The notes: generated by a model not told the origin, from the letters alone. 64,000 nucleotides of DNA from Pyrenula massariospora (GCA_021030905.1 JAGFMI010000023.1:588431-652430); one strand, 5' to 3'. Shown: positions 1 to 13,436, counted from the first letter of the stretch. Made by a program: numbers and translations.

Positions 1-971
1 TCCGTGTCATCATTCAAGCCGTCCGGCTCCGGCGGGATTGTTCCCCACTGAATTGATGAGATGAAGTATGGCCCGGCCGATTTTCACACTCGCTGCAACA
101 ATCGGGTAGGCCCGTACCGTCCCCTATTGCTCAGTGGTGATAGCGACATATTTAGTCTGATGTAGACGAAAGGATCTCCAAGTCTCATCGTATAGACTTA
201 AGTCTCAGTGTCATTTCCCGATCAAGGTGAATGGCTATAGTAATAATATTGATCTGTGAATATTTTGAAACGTTGACGTGAGAACAAAAGACACAATCTC
301 ACTACTTAGCATTAATTTGCAGAGTCCACGATAGCTAGTCAAGGATAAAGGTTGGATATAATATAAGCCAGGCATAGCCAAGGGACAAGTTTTAGGTCAT
401 GTTCTTAACTGGAAAGGAGACTCTAAACATTGTCGAAACTTGCTTATGATGAATTGATCGAATTTTTAATTTCGCATGGGTCAGAAAAAGGACATATCAA
501 ATAAAGAAACGCATATCGGCAATGACCCCGGTTCGGAATCCAGTTTGATGAAGATATAATCGCCATTTACTGGGGACAAAGGGCTTGCGCAGCTATTCTT
601 CAGGACAATGTTCGACGTGCCGATGAACAGCCCCGGTAAGACCAATTTTCTGCGCGGAAAGAGCAGTTTAGAGAATGGGAAAAGAATATCTCAGCCATCT
701 ATATGAATTCCGTGACCAGCGCAAATCTCTCCGTGAAGAAGAAAATAACAGGGAGACAGGCAGAAGTGAAAATGACGGAACTCTTCCGCACGTACCTGTC
801 GATCAGTAGATCTAATCTAATCAGATCTCATCTAATCTAATCTAGTACCGTCTGTTGCTTCGCCCCCTGCCCCTGGGAGGTGGGTGATAACTCTGTACAC
901 ATGTCAGCTTTCCTTCTCTCTACGATCTTTGAGAAGCTTCTTCCTACGTACGCAAGCTCAGGCTCTTCAGG
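1..971. other. Intergenic, no gene seen
   Basis: I see no convincing open frame or RNA gene here. The last 150 bases are the likely promoter and leader of the downstream acetyltransferase gene. A short TCTAA-type repeat lies at 811-844. Confidence 0.5.
811..844. repeat. Short TCTAA pentanucleotide repeat
   Basis: Two TCTAATCTAATC-type runs separated by AGATCTCA, about 130 bases upstream of the GNA1 start codon. It may be a slipped microsatellite in the promoter. No function is visible. Confidence 0.6.
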
Positions 972-1837
972 ATGCAGAGTTTGAAGCCAACCACCGACAA
1001 TGCGCAAGCTGATGCTGCCACATCCCCGGCCGAGCTCAACAACAATGCCGCCGCTCACTCCCCACCCCTTTTCTCACCTTCCCTGATCTCTCCAGAGGTG
1101 TCGTCCTCACTCCCAGAACACTACTCTTTGCGCCCTCTTTCAAAATCGGATTATGAGAAAGGCAAGCCTCCTGTCCGCAATCAAGCTCAATTGGATCGGT
1201 CACAGCCATCCAACTCCTGATCCCTTTCATTCCAAAAACCGGAAAGCTCAATCGACTAACATGCCTTTTCTACAGGATTTCTCGACGTTCTCCGCGTCCT
1301 TACCACTGTAGGGGATATCACAACGGAACAGTTCGCCACTCGATATGATTGGATGGCTAGCCGAAATGACACATATTATGTACTGGTGATCTGCGACGAA
1401 TCGGGGACGGTCGTTGGCACAGGCGCAGTCATTGTTGAGAGGAAATTTATACATGGTCTTGGTATGAATCACAGGCGCTCGATCTTAGCCTCTGCGCTCA
1501 TGGGCACCAAGGACCCCTAAAGATATCGGTCTGACAACGGCTTCAAATAGGTCTAGTCGGTCACATCGAAGATATCGCCGTGGCTAAGAATCAACAAGGC
1601 AAGAAGCTTGGGCTGAGAATTATCCAAGCACTGGATTATGTTGCAAAAGGGGTTGGATGTTACAAGGTTGGCTGGCTCCTGAACCCTTTCTCTTCCGCTT
1701 CATGACCTGGACTTCGTGGACGCGCTAACAGGGTTACCTAGAGTATTCTTGACTGCAGCGAAGCTAATGAAGGCTTCTATGTCAAGTGCGGCTTCAAGCG
1801 TGCGGGGCTTGAAATGGCCCATTACTACGATAAGTGA
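972..1837 (+). CDS. GNA1: Glucosamine-6-phosphate N-acetyltransferase (GNAT family)
   Basis: Likely transfers acetyl from acetyl-CoA to glucosamine-6-phosphate, the second dedicated step to UDP-GlcNAc, hence chitin and glycoprotein precursors, in the cytosol. My model has four exons, 972-1161, 1276-1461, 1551-1666 and 1742-1837, giving 195 residues, slightly longer than the usual 150-160 because of a Ser/Pro/Ala-rich N-terminal extension of about 45 residues. Family marks seen: LRPLSKSDYEKG, FLDVLRVLTTVGD, YYVLVICDESGTVVGTGAV, the acetyl-CoA loop VAKNQQGKKLGLRII, and the end of the fold SEANEGFYVKCGFKRAG. Intron 1 has a GC donor (GGCAAGCC) and the frame only joins correctly if it is used, so this is a GC-AG intron. 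I chose the first ATG. Expected to be a single-copy essential gene; nothing looks damaged. Confidence 0.93.
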
Positions 1838-3066
1838 GCCTTGAAGATACTTGATCGATAAGGAGTTACGTCTGAGCATTCTTGAGATCGGAAGTAATGC
1901 ATTGGCCGCCATCTGCTCGCATATGATATAGAGACGTTTTCACGAGACTTTGGAAAGGATCACCGAGGATATAGACAGTTGCTATACGTGGCTCTGCCCG
2001 AAATCTGGGCCCTTGCGACAAAGCTGATCTTATAAAAGAAGAAATAGACGCACGTTGGATTGCAAGACCTCTTATTGCTTTTGACAAAATGCTTCGTTAA
2101 AATTAGGGAAGGATCTCGGCGAAGAGTGCGCCGGATTGCGCACTGCATTTCTTCTGCCTCAGACCTTTCTCTACCTTTTGATACCCTTTAGCTTCTCATC
2201 ATCGCCAAATGAGAGCAAATCAACCATTACACCTGATTTCACCTGACCTAGACTCTTCCAAAAATAAATCGCCAATGAACTATCTTAAGATTAAGATTGA
2301 CACAGCCTTGTGTGCGATAGATGTTTCCCTTCATTTACTGGACATGTGAGTCTACTTACTTGCGTTGGCAGCCGAGAACAAGAAAGATATGAGACGGGAA
2401 ACTTGTGGCGAAGCTAGTAATTAGGCATCGACTTTGGAGAAGTCTTGATGAATAATCGACTATCTTTGCAGATATGCTGAACAGCTTCGTACGGGTATTT
2501 ATGGACCTTCCGCAAGATCTCTGGACGAAGGAATTCTAAATTAGCTCCACGTCTCGGAAGCTGGGAAAGACAAGACGCTCGAGGTTGATCGAAATATGGG
2601 TACATCTGGAGTTTCTCGAATTCTGCTTAAATTAACTTTGCAAACAGCCAGGAATCGCAGACGGGGAATGTTTCCGCTATTTGAAGGTATGGCGATGATC
2701 TGAATGAAACGAGGCCTTGAAACTTAGTCTCAGCATCCGCAATTTGAGCAGTGGCTGAATATCACAAATGGGCTCGATGACCGCTACTTACATCTGAATC
2801 GGTGAATGGTAGGCTGATAGGAAAGATAAACCGGCCTGCCAGCGGCAATCCTCAACGTCACAACGAGGTGCAGTCGAGGTCGTAGACCCATCGCTTGAAA
2901 GTATCCTTGTGCTGTCTTGGGAAGCTCGACAAAGAAACACTTCCCAAAAGGGTCACCAATACCTACAGAACAACAAACTCCTGAGTCATTTGCCTCCATT
3001 ACCAGTCTTCGTCAATCACAAATCGATTTAACTTCTCTCGGACAGCTCAACGCATGACGGGCAGAG
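1838..3066. other. Intergenic, no gene seen
   Basis: Only short frames occur on both strands. A minus-strand frame at 2784-2999 begins with ATG but shows no family feature and has no plausible continuation, so I leave it out. Confidence 0.45.
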
Positions 3067-3759
3067 ATGCCGCTGCAGGTGGAGTTGGCACTGGAAGAGG
3101 ACGTGCCCAGGCTACACGATATTGAAATTGCAGCTTTCAGGTCCTGTGAGGCGATGTATATCTTGTGGCCAGGTCTCCACGGCGACAGAACTACGGCAGA
3201 AGCAAGGAAAGATAATGAACAATACCTTTTGAGCACAATCACTGAAGACGCAATGACGCGGCTGGTGAAGGCTGTGGACACAGATAATGAAGGCGAGATC
3301 GTTGCGTTTGCTTTGTTCCAGATCTGCCCGGAAGGGCTTCCCAGCCCGCAGTTCCGTGAATTGGGAAATCCAGCAGTGTATGGCGTTGGAAGCAACCTGC
3401 GAGCCTGCCTCGAATTCTTCACCCTTGGGTTTCGTAGACAGATGAGACACATTGGCAATAGAGCGTGCACAAGTAAGCCGATTCTCACACGGCTGGAATG
3501 AAACTTATCTCTTGTAGTGCTCGAGTTACTCTGCACCGATCCTCAACATCAACGAAGAGGCGCGGCAAGCTTACTACTCAATTGGTGTTGGGAGAGATCA
3601 AGAGACGAGCACTTACCAATGTACCTCGAGACATTCGCCACCGGGCACAAATTGTACGAAAGGAAGGGATTTCGCGATGTGGACTCAGACACGTGGGACA
3701 TGCGGCCGCACAATGGTAGTGGATTGTGCTGGCATGGGCTGATGATGAAGAGCGAGTAA
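3067..3759 (+). CDS. GNAT-family N-acetyltransferase
   Basis: Two exons, 3067-3472 and 3518-3759, with a 45-base intron; 215 residues. The start MPLQVELALEEDVPRLHDIE is the typical opening of fungal GNAT proteins (beta1-alpha1). The acetyl-CoA-binding motif lies just after the intron: LLCTDPQHQRRGAASLLL (Q/R-x-x-G-x-A/G), followed by the conserved ending YLETFATGHKLYERKGF that closes the fold. The substrate cannot be told from sequence; relatives acetylate small amines or are uncharacterised. The splice rejoins an ATG codon (A|TG) and keeps one frame. No signal peptide or membrane segment, so likely cytosolic. Confidence 0.88.
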
Positions 3760-6294
3760 AGTACTATGAGAGGATGGTTGATCGCTGGAGATCACCAAAA
3801 CCGAAAGACCGAAAGATTCAATCTGGTTTTGATAACGCCGATTCGTTTGCCGACGGCGTGGTTCTTTAATTGTATTCATCCCTATCAACAGCTGGCGAGT
3901 TACTCCCGTTTGACAGAAATTATGGATTTTCTGTAGCCCTGGAGCACATTGTCCTTTTACCAGTCAGGAAAATTGTGCCTTGGATTGTAGTTGTGCTGTG
4001 ACACTTCCCTCAGTGCACGTCACTGATAGATTAGTACACGTCAAGAAGAGACTCCCTCAACATGGCCAAAAGGTACATGATGGTAAGCTTTTTCCGTAAA
4101 ATAGATCTGGGAAGCGAAGAGACACTCAACGGTGCCTCCGGAGACTTGGCCTTTCGTCTCCTTTACGTGGTTGATGCAAAGCGTGCCTGAGGAATCCTGC
4201 GGTCCGGCTGTGTCTGAAAGCAATGGTGATTGAAACCGTGCAAAGTTTTAGATCGCTCTATGAAACAAATTCGTGCGACGTGATTGCTCTCCCACATTGA
4301 ATCATAAAGACCTACGTGCATAGTGTAACTGGGCGGCACGCTTCTGGAAATGGGTAACGCGACTTGCAACTATTTCCGCCAATTCATGATTTGTACGGCT
4401 GGGCTGCTCTCAAGGAACCGAGCATGAATTGTGTGTAAAGCAGGAATTGCGAAGTATCAGCTTGTCGAGAGAGCGCAGCTTCAGATACCAATCGGATAAC
4501 ACTGCGTGTCATCGAGATTTCCCTGTGTCAAACACTTCATCATTCGCACATCCAATGCCTTTGGTGACATGAGGAGCTCGTGACGCGTCCGCGTGAGTGA
4601 GAGGTAAAATGGGTCCACCGCGGCGTTTAGTCCGCGAGGCCAGACGAGACGAGATCATGACAGCCTTAGATTGGAAAGAGTGGGTACTTTGTATTTGGTG
4701 GACTGAAGCTTGGACCCGCGAGTATGATGACATGGGCGGCTAGAGGGTTGGAAAAATGGTCATTCACAGGGGTGATCAGAAGCAGGAAGAACAGGAGGAA
4801 CAGCAGATCGTTAAGCTTCAAAGCGGTGAGGTGAAATGAGGATCAGAGGCAAGATCCGAAAAATTACCACTTTGCGCATGCACAGACTCCATATGTCCCG
4901 TCGTTGAGGAGCCAAGATCGTATGTTGATGGGTAGAATTCCCGGCTCTTGCTGAGTGCGGGTGAGGAAAAGGAGGGCTGCAGGCGAGGAGCGCTATTGAT
5001 TTGTGTAAGATTGTGCAGCCACCGAATGATTCCGTTTGCCTGCGAATCGGCAGGGCACCGTTCTGGCAGGGATTTCGAATAGGTAACTTGGGAGCGTCTC
5101 TGCGCTACAACCGTCTCTGAGCATCATCGATCTGCTCTGCGCTGGGTTGAAAGGGGATATCGTCCTGGTCGATTCAAGTTTTTCGTACCGTCAACATGTG
5201 ACCGACCGGGGCCAGGCAAAGGATGCTGAGTCGCCATGACTTGCAGCTGCCCGCTCGACGCCACCGACGCATGATTACCACTTCGAGAGCTCCCGTTGTA
5301 GCAAATTTCGGGGGGATTAATAGCTAGCCATGTTGTTCCTGAGAGGGTTGCACGGCTGACCGTTGAAGAGTACAATCTCGGGGTCGTAATCGGTCATTAT
5401 TCTGGCGGTGGTGAAGAGGCCAGTTGACTTCCGGGATGGTGGGCGATGATCGGTGATGGTGGAAGATTGATATGCGATGCTGACGTCCCTGCCCACCTTC
5501 CCGTCGTGGGGTGAGGAAGCGTTCTCCTTGCCTCTTAGGGGCGTGTAGCTTCACCGTCCTGATCGCGCCCGGGAGTTGGCGGTCGGGCAGATCCTGGGCT
5601 AGCGGCTGCCCAGAAGGCTCTAGAGCTTTACCCAGAGGAACCGGCGGCCCCGCAAAGGCTGCAAGGGCTGTTGCCAAGCTCCATCTCCCCCCCAATCGCA
5701 CGCGCTGTCGGACCAAGCACGCCCAATTGCTCCGGTGCTACCGCTTGCCAGTAAACCTGCACCACCTGCACCACCTACACCACCGCTGTCTGTCTCTGTC
5801 GCTGTCTCTGATCGCTCTTCCACCCACGCTGCTGCTGTCTTCAACATCACACCGACATCTCCCGCTCACCAGCTCGTTCGTTCGTTCAAGCCACCAGAAC
5901 CCCGACGTTCGCTGTGAATTCACGTTGACGCATCGTCGGATATCACGCGTTCCCCGCAGCAGGTGAAATTCTCCCTCCCTTGCCGAAACCTCAAACTCCA
6001 CCTGCGGCCACAACGATCTCACCTTCCTCCGCACGCTGAACAATAGGTAACTGCTGTGAATAGCCTATTGAGGATTGAAGAAAAAATGAGAGTCACAATG
6101 TGCGTCACTTAAAAGAGCTTGGAATCCAGGTGCAAGTGGCCCGACCTGTGATAGTGTGAAATTCTTGAGGAGGCTGGGCCGCTACCCTCACCCAGGCTCA
6201 ACGCAATAAAAGCCGGTCTACATCATAACGACGTTACCTCCTTCTCCCAGCTCTCGGGACTCTACTGCCAGAGCTCAACATACATACGGCGGCC
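3760..6294. other. Long intergenic region upstream of the TRP-like gene
   Basis: No supported gene in 2.5 kb. Long overlapping frames on both strands at 5324-6043 come from GC-rich sequence without family features. Positions 5745-5890 are pyrimidine-rich with CACC repeats on the plus strand, a common look for fungal promoters and 5' leaders, so much of the last 500 bases is probably promoter of the channel gene. Confidence 0.45.
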
Positions 6295-9200
6295 ATGGCG
6301 GTCATGGGGTTTCTTTTCCCACCGTTGCGGCTCGGCGTTATTGGGTTGATTTTGGTCCTGCTCACCTTGTGCTCCTTTTCAAGCGCAGGTAATGGTACGC
6401 AGATGATTGCAGCTCAAGATAGCAACGGAAACGCCATCTGGTTACGAGATGATCGGAAGCCGGCTCTATACACGTCAAATTTTGGGGACTGTCAAGGAGA
6501 TTCTCTGATCAATGTCACTCGCTTCGATGCCGCCTACTACCGCGACAACATGACGGTATTGTTCCACCTGGAGGGAAACACTGCAGTCAAAAATGAGAGC
6601 TTGATGAGTAAGTGGAATTAACTAATTTTAACACAACCACAGCTGACCTAGCCAGTGTACATTGGAGTCTTTGCCTACGGCGAATCTCGCTTCGACCTGA
6701 CTTTCAATCCCTGCAATGCCAATATCGACAGCCTTTGCCCGATGAACTCCAGCGTTCCAATCCTCGCCAACGGCATCATCCCTGTTTCTCAAAGCGACGT
6801 CGCCAACATTCCACCTCTTGCTTTCCAGGTACCGGATTTTGAAGGACAGGCAATATTGCGAATATTTGCAAACTCCACCCAGACTCAAATTGGTTGCTAC
6901 TCGGCCTTAGTGACAAATGGAGCCTCGTTCTCGCATCCGGTAGCGGTGGGCTCGGTCTTAGGTGTTTTCACCGCCGTCGCAATGATATCGTCCGTTGCCG
7001 TGGCGATCTACGGCGACAGCATACCCGAAACTCGCAAACACTACGCCCATTCGGTTTCAGTTTGGGTGGTGTTCGCCGTCTATCATCACATCTATTTTAC
7101 CGGAACATTGTCCATGAATTGGCCAAGTGTCCTGCCTGCTTTTTGGAGCAATTTTGCGTGGTCTGCCGGCATGATCTATAGCCAAAAGATGCAAAACTCG
7201 ATTAATCAATTCATTGGCTCTAACACAGGCAATATTAGCATCGTCGGAGCTGCAGCTTCTGGCGTTGATGCGCAAGGTCTAGGAGGTGGCTACTCAATTT
7301 CCCAGATCTACAAACGAGCTGCAGAACTTAAATTTCGCTCGTTCGATGGCTTCGGATCTTCGCTACGTTCAAGAGAGATCGAGCATGTCCTAGCAAGGCG
7401 AGAAGGTGGCGGCAATATTTCATCTTCGTTCTACGGGAGCCCCGTGCAGCCGGGTCTTCCATTGCCAGGTAATTTTTCGGGTTTTGCAGGGACCTTGAGC
7501 CGAGAAGGCATACCTCTATCAAACGCTTTCATGACCGGCTTGCTGTGGTTCTTGGCTTTCATAGGTTGCCTGATTCTTGGTGTCTTGATGCTCAAAGTAT
7601 CCGTGGAGTACTTTGTAAAGACCACGGATCGCTTCAACTTCTTTAGACAACATTGGCTGCGATTTCTGGAGGCAATCGTGTCCCGCGCCTTCTTCATCGG
7701 CTTCTTTATGTTCATGCTTTTAACGATGTTACAGTTCACATTGTCTGCATCGGTTGGCGTGACAGTCGTGGCTGCAATCGTTTTCTTCATTTTCTATATG
7801 GGGATGATGTCGATTGCGGCCTACGCCTTATTCTACCGCTTGAGATCTGGAAAATATGCCGCCGGACCTGATCGCTTAAACGTGGAGAGAAAGAGAGTCT
7901 GGGGCTTCATACCATGGTATTCCTTGATGCGAGAAAGCAAGTTCCAGGAAAAGGAAGACTCCAAGAATTTCACACGTAGCGTACCTTGGTGGAGCGTGCG
8001 ATTCGTGGACAGCAATCCCGAGAGGGCCCAAGTACACGAAGACAACGACTACATCATCCGTTTTGGCTGGCTGTCTGCTCGCTTCCGACGTACGAAGTGG
8101 TGGGCTTTCGCGCTCTGGCTGATGTACGATTTCGTCAGAGCCTGCTTTTATGGAGGGGCTGCAGGACATCCGCTCACACAAGTATTCGGTCTTCTCGTTG
8201 TCGAATGCATTGCCTTCTTAACCATTATATGGATGCGGCCATTTGAAGCGACAAGACTCAATATGATCATGATATACTGTCTCGGTTTCAGCAAGGTTAC
8301 TACTGTTGCATTGTCAGCCGCTTTTGATATCCAATTCAATCTTGGTCGTATCCTTACCACGGTCCTTGGTATCGTTATCATCGTCATCCAGGCTCTATTG
8401 ACGATCTTCTTGCTGGTAGCCGTGGCGCTTGGTGCAATCTCTAGCTACATGTCAGTCACGAGATATAAGGAGGATTTTCATCCGAAGTCCTGGGCAAATC
8501 ATAGGAGGAGGTATTTCAAGCACGTGGATCAGAAAGCTACAGACCTGCCTCCTCCGCCACCACCGCCACCTCCACCTGAGCCAGAGAAACCCAAAGAACC
8601 TTATTTCTCAGTCTCAAACGTCAAGAGACAACCAAAGATTGATGACGAGGATGACGACACTGTGACAGATCTCGGTTTCAATGATTCGCGGAGCTCTCTG
8701 CCCCATCTTACTGGTGAAGTTAGTCGCGCGCCGTCTCTACATTCTCAAAGCGTTAGCAATCTGCCTTACGGGGCTAGGCGCCATCGAGCAAGTTGGAGCA
8801 CCCGCGACTTTGAGCTCCTACAGATGCAAGAAGAACAGCAGCAGCCTCAAGCGGCTCCTTGGACAATGCACCCTAGGATGAGCGATGTTGATCTTCAGGA
8901 AACGGCTCGAAGACACCGAGCATCTTCAATCAAGTCTTCCGGCTCGCCGATTGCAACGGATGCTCCACCACTCCCGCCTTTGCCTCAGCATATCGCTCCT
9001 GAAATGCGCACTCGAGCTGCGACTATGAAGGCCAAATCTTCGCCGCGAATGGAACTGTCTTCCCAGTCGCCTGACAATGGACGCTATCGGTCTATGTCCC
9101 TCAAAAACCCGCCCAAAGTTTCGGAAGACTCAGAGTCATCAGGCCATAGGAGACGTTCCTCTTCCCTCAGGGGCCAACATCCGGACACTTTCGATATTCC

Positions 9201-9342
9201 AGTCCCACCACTACCAGCGCGCACGATGACACCTCCAGTTAGAGGACATAGAAGCAAATTGAGCTCTGGCAGCAACCGTTTCAACCAGAATTTACACGAA
9301 GAGCCAGATGTGATAAGAGAGGTTCCGTCCCAGAATCAATAA
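6295..9342 (+). CDS. TRP-like / flavin-carrier-type channel with ML-like domain
   Basis: Two exons (6295-6607 and 6656-9342, 48-base intron) give 999 residues. A signal peptide (about residues 1-31, ending FSSAG) is followed by a lumenal ML-like domain with paired cysteines and N-glycosylation sites, then about eight or nine hydrophobic segments between residues 195 and 710, e.g. VAVGSVLGVFTAVAMISSV, FMTGLLWFLAFIGCLILGV and ILTTVLGIVIIVIQALLTI. This is the order found in fungal TRP-like proteins (Flc1-3, Pkd2), linked to ER/vacuole calcium release, heme/FAD transport and cell-wall integrity. The cytosolic C-terminus of about 250 residues is disordered, with a run of ten prolines near residue 736 and many Ser/Arg-rich phosphosite-like stretches. 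Longer than yeast Flc proteins (about 700-800). The start has a good context (GCCATGG). Confidence 0.9.
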
Positions 9343-9404
9343 TTAAGTTGGTTCTGCGATATTGAACACGAATTCACAAACATAATTCACTAACTTTTAC
9401 TAAT

Positions 9405-9410
9405 AATAAA
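9405..9410 (+). terminator. Possible poly(A) signal of the TRP-like gene
   Basis: AATAAA lies 62 bases after the stop codon in an AT-rich stretch (TAATAATAAAATGG). Position and sequence suit a 3'-end signal, but fungal signals are loose. Confidence 0.4.
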
Positions 9411-12400
9411 ATGGATCGCTGAATAGATAGAAATCGCTAATGCGGAACTGGTATTGATCACATTAGTAGATGTTGTCGACGTACCGTCCAATCCTTTTTT
9501 ATTTCACTATCATCACTGCATGGCCGGGGGCTCAATCGGATCAGATTTGCATTGCCAACGGCGCAGAAGGTCTCCGGTGCTCTTCAGGTCTACTTTTTCT
9601 CAGCATTTGCAAACTACAGCATTCGCACGGATTTTCACTTTTGCTTCAGCATTAAAGATACCCTTCACGTCCTTCCTTCACAATTTTTGCGGCGGAATTA
9701 TGATGATATTTTCACGAATGATGGGATCACGAAGGAGGAAGAATTCCTAGCATTGAGACCACGGTATGGGTTGGGGCTACATGGGATTCGCTGGACAAGG
9801 GGACAAGGGCCGAAGATCATTGGGAGGTGGAAGGTGCTAAATTCAACACCCTTACACGAAGCAGCCGGCGAGAAGCTGTTCAGGAGAGTATGAATTTGGA
9901 GCTGGCACTTAAGGCCCAGGGAACTATCGATTAAGTGGCGCGGATCGGTTCATCATATCAAACCAGTCTTCAGCGCTCCCTTATGGAGGAGACTCCAGCT
10001 TCTCTAGTCCTATGTAATTAAACCAAGTCATATCTTGCTAGTGCAAGCAAGAGAATCAAATGGCCATTACGGATTTGAACTGAGGGTCGATTCATATAGC
10101 GCCTAAGTGATTCGCGCCGTCAATCCCCGATCTTGTTGCTAAGTGCGAACAGAGCGACCTCTCCTTGTCCGTCTAGAAGCCTGCCTCAGTATAGTAGATA
10201 AAAGACAACCTTTCCATTGCCCAATTCAAGGGTCATCCCGTACCCGTTCAGCCGTAAAACTGCTTCAAGCATGGTAGACTAACCATCCTACTATTGCCTT
10301 ACAAAATACCCGCAACATCATACCGATATGTGCCGGTCGCCTGAACTGGCTGGGAGGACGTCGGCCTGTGGTGGGTGAGGACTACGAAGACTGCAACTTG
10401 ATGATCTCTCGTGCGGAAACCGTGATAGGGACGCGCTTTTACCGTTGATGATACGAGAGACATAAATTTAGCTAGTGAAAAAATTTCCGTAATGTTTAGA
10501 ATATAGGGAGTTAAGCCACAAGACTAGCTACCTAGGTTTATGGACCAGGAAAAAATGAAACGCAAGGATAGCTTTTTCGGGGAGCGCGGAGAGGATATGG
10601 ACAAATGCTCTTGAGTGATATTGGTACTGAAATTCTCAGTGTCTTGGCGATCCCTCAGCTGTTTCGACCAGCCTCCTGCCATGCACTGAGAGGGATATTG
10701 TCGAAGAGATGTACGCCAATTGAGGTGGAGCAAGGCCTCAACGACCCGCTTGCAATTGACTTTGAAGATACTTCCACTCGGTTGATCGGCCTTTGATCAA
10801 AGCGTTGGATAAGCCAAAGCTGCAAAGGGACAGGACAAGGCGGCAAAGTATATCACAAAAAAGAGTATACGTCAGTGAGCGCTCTTAAGAAAGAAATGGC
10901 TAGAGGCAGCCCTGCCTTTTCCTGGGCTAACGTAGAGGAATGTGTGATAGCTAAAGCTTGCTTTGAAACGGTCGGCCAACCATCTTACCTTCGACGTATG
11001 AAAAGATGAATGAGTAATCCTGGGGTTTGGGCGGAGCAAGTTTGGAGGATAGCTTAGTCCGACTGTATGGACTGATGATTACGAGCGTTGAGGGACGAGG
11101 AAGTTGGCTTGTGCCAGGTCTTCTCATGTTTACCTGGTAGTAAGCTCGCCACAAGATCCTGTACTTAGAACCAACATCATTTAAAGCACAAGTACGAAAA
11201 TAGCAAGTAGTATCTTTGAGACCAAGTCCGCGCCGCGCCATGTAGCAACTTCACAGTGCGGTTTGGCACGCGAAAATCATGAGATTGTCATACATTCAAG
11301 TATGAGCACTGTAGACTGGCCAAGTGAAGAAGGAATGAGTAGTAGAGTGACAAGATAAATCAAGGAGATCGCTCGGGCTGCGAGTTTTCAACCCCTGTCT
11401 AAATTCAGAATCTGAAGATGTATTCGTGCCCGTAAACGGAAGCGTGGTCCCTCAGAACCTCTCACATTTTTTTGCACAAGGTATGTGGACCCACAACAGC
11501 CTTACACTGTGCCTGTTCAGCTGTTTGCACAGAAATGTCATGCAAGGACTTGGTCCGTAAAGAAATTTTCAAGAGATAGGGTTGATATGCCCTCAAAGAC
11601 TTTGGTGTCAATTTTAACATATTTAGAGGACAGCATGAGGCACGTCGCACAGCATTCGCTGAAACGACATGAGTGGGTCAAAGATAGGGCAACCAATTAT
11701 TTGAACAAAGACGAACGCCGCCAATTGCCGATGAAATACGACCTAGACTGCGAGAAGCAGCGGCAGAAATGATGAGGCCCTCAAACACTCCCGGAGACTT
11801 ACCTGAACAAGCAATCATTGCGACGAGTATGCAGCAAGCTTATTGAGACGAACAGTTGTAATTGGGGCCAGAACAATTCATGTATCTTGCTTGTTAAATT
11901 GTGTGTCAGGTGAAAAACAGGAAGCCTGAAAAGTTTACTTGCGACGTATCGAAGTTGGAGGACATGGGTGCTGACGAAGGAATCTCTTGCAACGCCATCC
12001 AGGACCTTTTTTCCAGCGCAGAACAACCAAGCTGAGCCATGGGGCAAACAAACATGAGGCTCCGTGGGTCATGTCTGTCGCCCACAGGAAAGTGTGGCAA
12101 CGACTACCGGTAGCGGCCATGCTCGTGCGCCGGGTGTGTGCAAGGCGCTGTAGTCTTCAAGCCTCGAAGAGTAGGAGTGAAGAAACAGATAGACCATTTA
12201 GGTTTTTGAGGCAAACAGCAAACACCAGTCATCTTCGGGTTCCGGCAGATGAGATAGGAAGATCAAGGGTGGGCTGTATGGGAAGGAGTCGCAATCATGG
12301 TTTTTTGGAGGATTTGGGTATCAGCCCGCTCTTTCCGTGCAATGAGCAGAGGCTCGCGCTCAGCTACGTGTTTGTTTGTTTGTTCCCAAGCAAATCTCGC

Positions 12401-12823
12401 ATGCGATGGATCAAATCAGACGTGTGACCAGACTCTACAACCGCGATTGAAACGGGGTGGAACAGGAGGTTTCGAGGCTGGTCGGCTGCGAGAAATTGGA
12501 TGAACTAAAGGAGGAAAGTCAGCGTGCGCGAGTCACACTTGGCCAAGGATCGCAGCTGAGCGGCACCTACGCCGATGAGAAAGAGGGGACATGGTCAATC
12601 TTTGGGCGATGAAGGAAACTTGGGAGGTGACTGACTGATCGGCTGTTTCTGAATTTTAGGTGTTTGAGTTGGGGGGGCATGCTAGGTTCGGGAGAGGGTT
12701 TAGGCGCGATGGTGCCCGGAAGATCTGCGGTCGGCGGCGATGTGCCGCCCGGAGGTGGGCAATCTGCCCACTGGAGTCACTCCCATTGGCTCTGCAAGCA
12801 TTTTCCCCATCCTCACGTAACGC
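9411..12823. other. Intergenic, no gene seen
   Basis: About 3.4 kb without a gene that I can support. Frames at 9454-9893 (plus), 10951-11241 (minus) and 11987-12427 (plus) are short and show no recognisable domain, signal peptide or splice continuation. Confidence 0.4.
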
Positions 12824-12899
12824 GAGCGCTCTCCACTCACTCCCACTCCCACTCCCCCTCCTACGGCCTCCCCCTCCCGCTCCCATCTTCCCCCCAACG
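12824..12899 (+). promoter_or_regulatory. CT-rich core promoter tract
   Basis: An almost pure pyrimidine tract (CTCCACTCACTCCC, CTCCCCCTCC, TCCCGCTCCC) about 550 bases upstream of the zinc-cluster gene. CT-rich tracts commonly mark filamentous-fungal promoters and transcript starts. It implies a long 5' leader. Confidence 0.35.
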
Positions 12900-13436
12900 C
12901 GCTCCTCCGCAGCCCGTCACCCTCTGTGCACAGAACTTTGTGTGTCGCCGATGTTTGTTGTTGACTGATCTTGCGAGCTAGGTGCTCTATCTTGCGCTTT
13001 CTCCAGCCTACCGATCCATCTCACCATCAGCATCATCCTCGATCATACTCGACTTGACCGAAGTCCCCCCCATCGTCTCCATCGCCGTCGTCTTGCTGGC
13101 ACTCCATCGATACCCGCTGTTCCTATCGCTTATCATCTCTCCCCCTCCGCACCTTACTGGGTATATTCCCACCATTCACGATAGCCGATAACGCCCGAGT
13201 CACAGAAGAGCCGTTCCCATCTTCCAGAAAGGATCGGTGTGACCTTGGCTACTGCTATCTCTAGGTTCCGTTGTACCTACACCGATGTCACCCTTGATGG
13301 TCTTGCGACCTCACTTGCCCGGCTTCGACCTCTACACCTGAGCCAGATCTCTCTCTCACGTGCTGCCGGCGAGGCGATGGTGCTCCTGAATGCATAGACG
13401 CCATATTTGGATCGGTCATCGGCGGTAGCGCGTCGC

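Noticed and set aside
5324-6043. Long overlapping frames on both strands
   Set aside because: They arise from GC-rich, CACC-repetitive promoter DNA; no domain, signal peptide or splice pattern supports them.
9454-9893. Possible small gene downstream of the TRP-like gene
   Set aside because: Three overlapping short frames, none with a recognisable domain; likely 3' flank.
10058-10125. tRNA-like stretch with GATTTGAAC on the plus strand
   Set aside because: The complement has a T-loop-like TTCAAAT, but the flanking five-base stem (CTCAG / CCGTA) does not pair and no anticodon arm is found.
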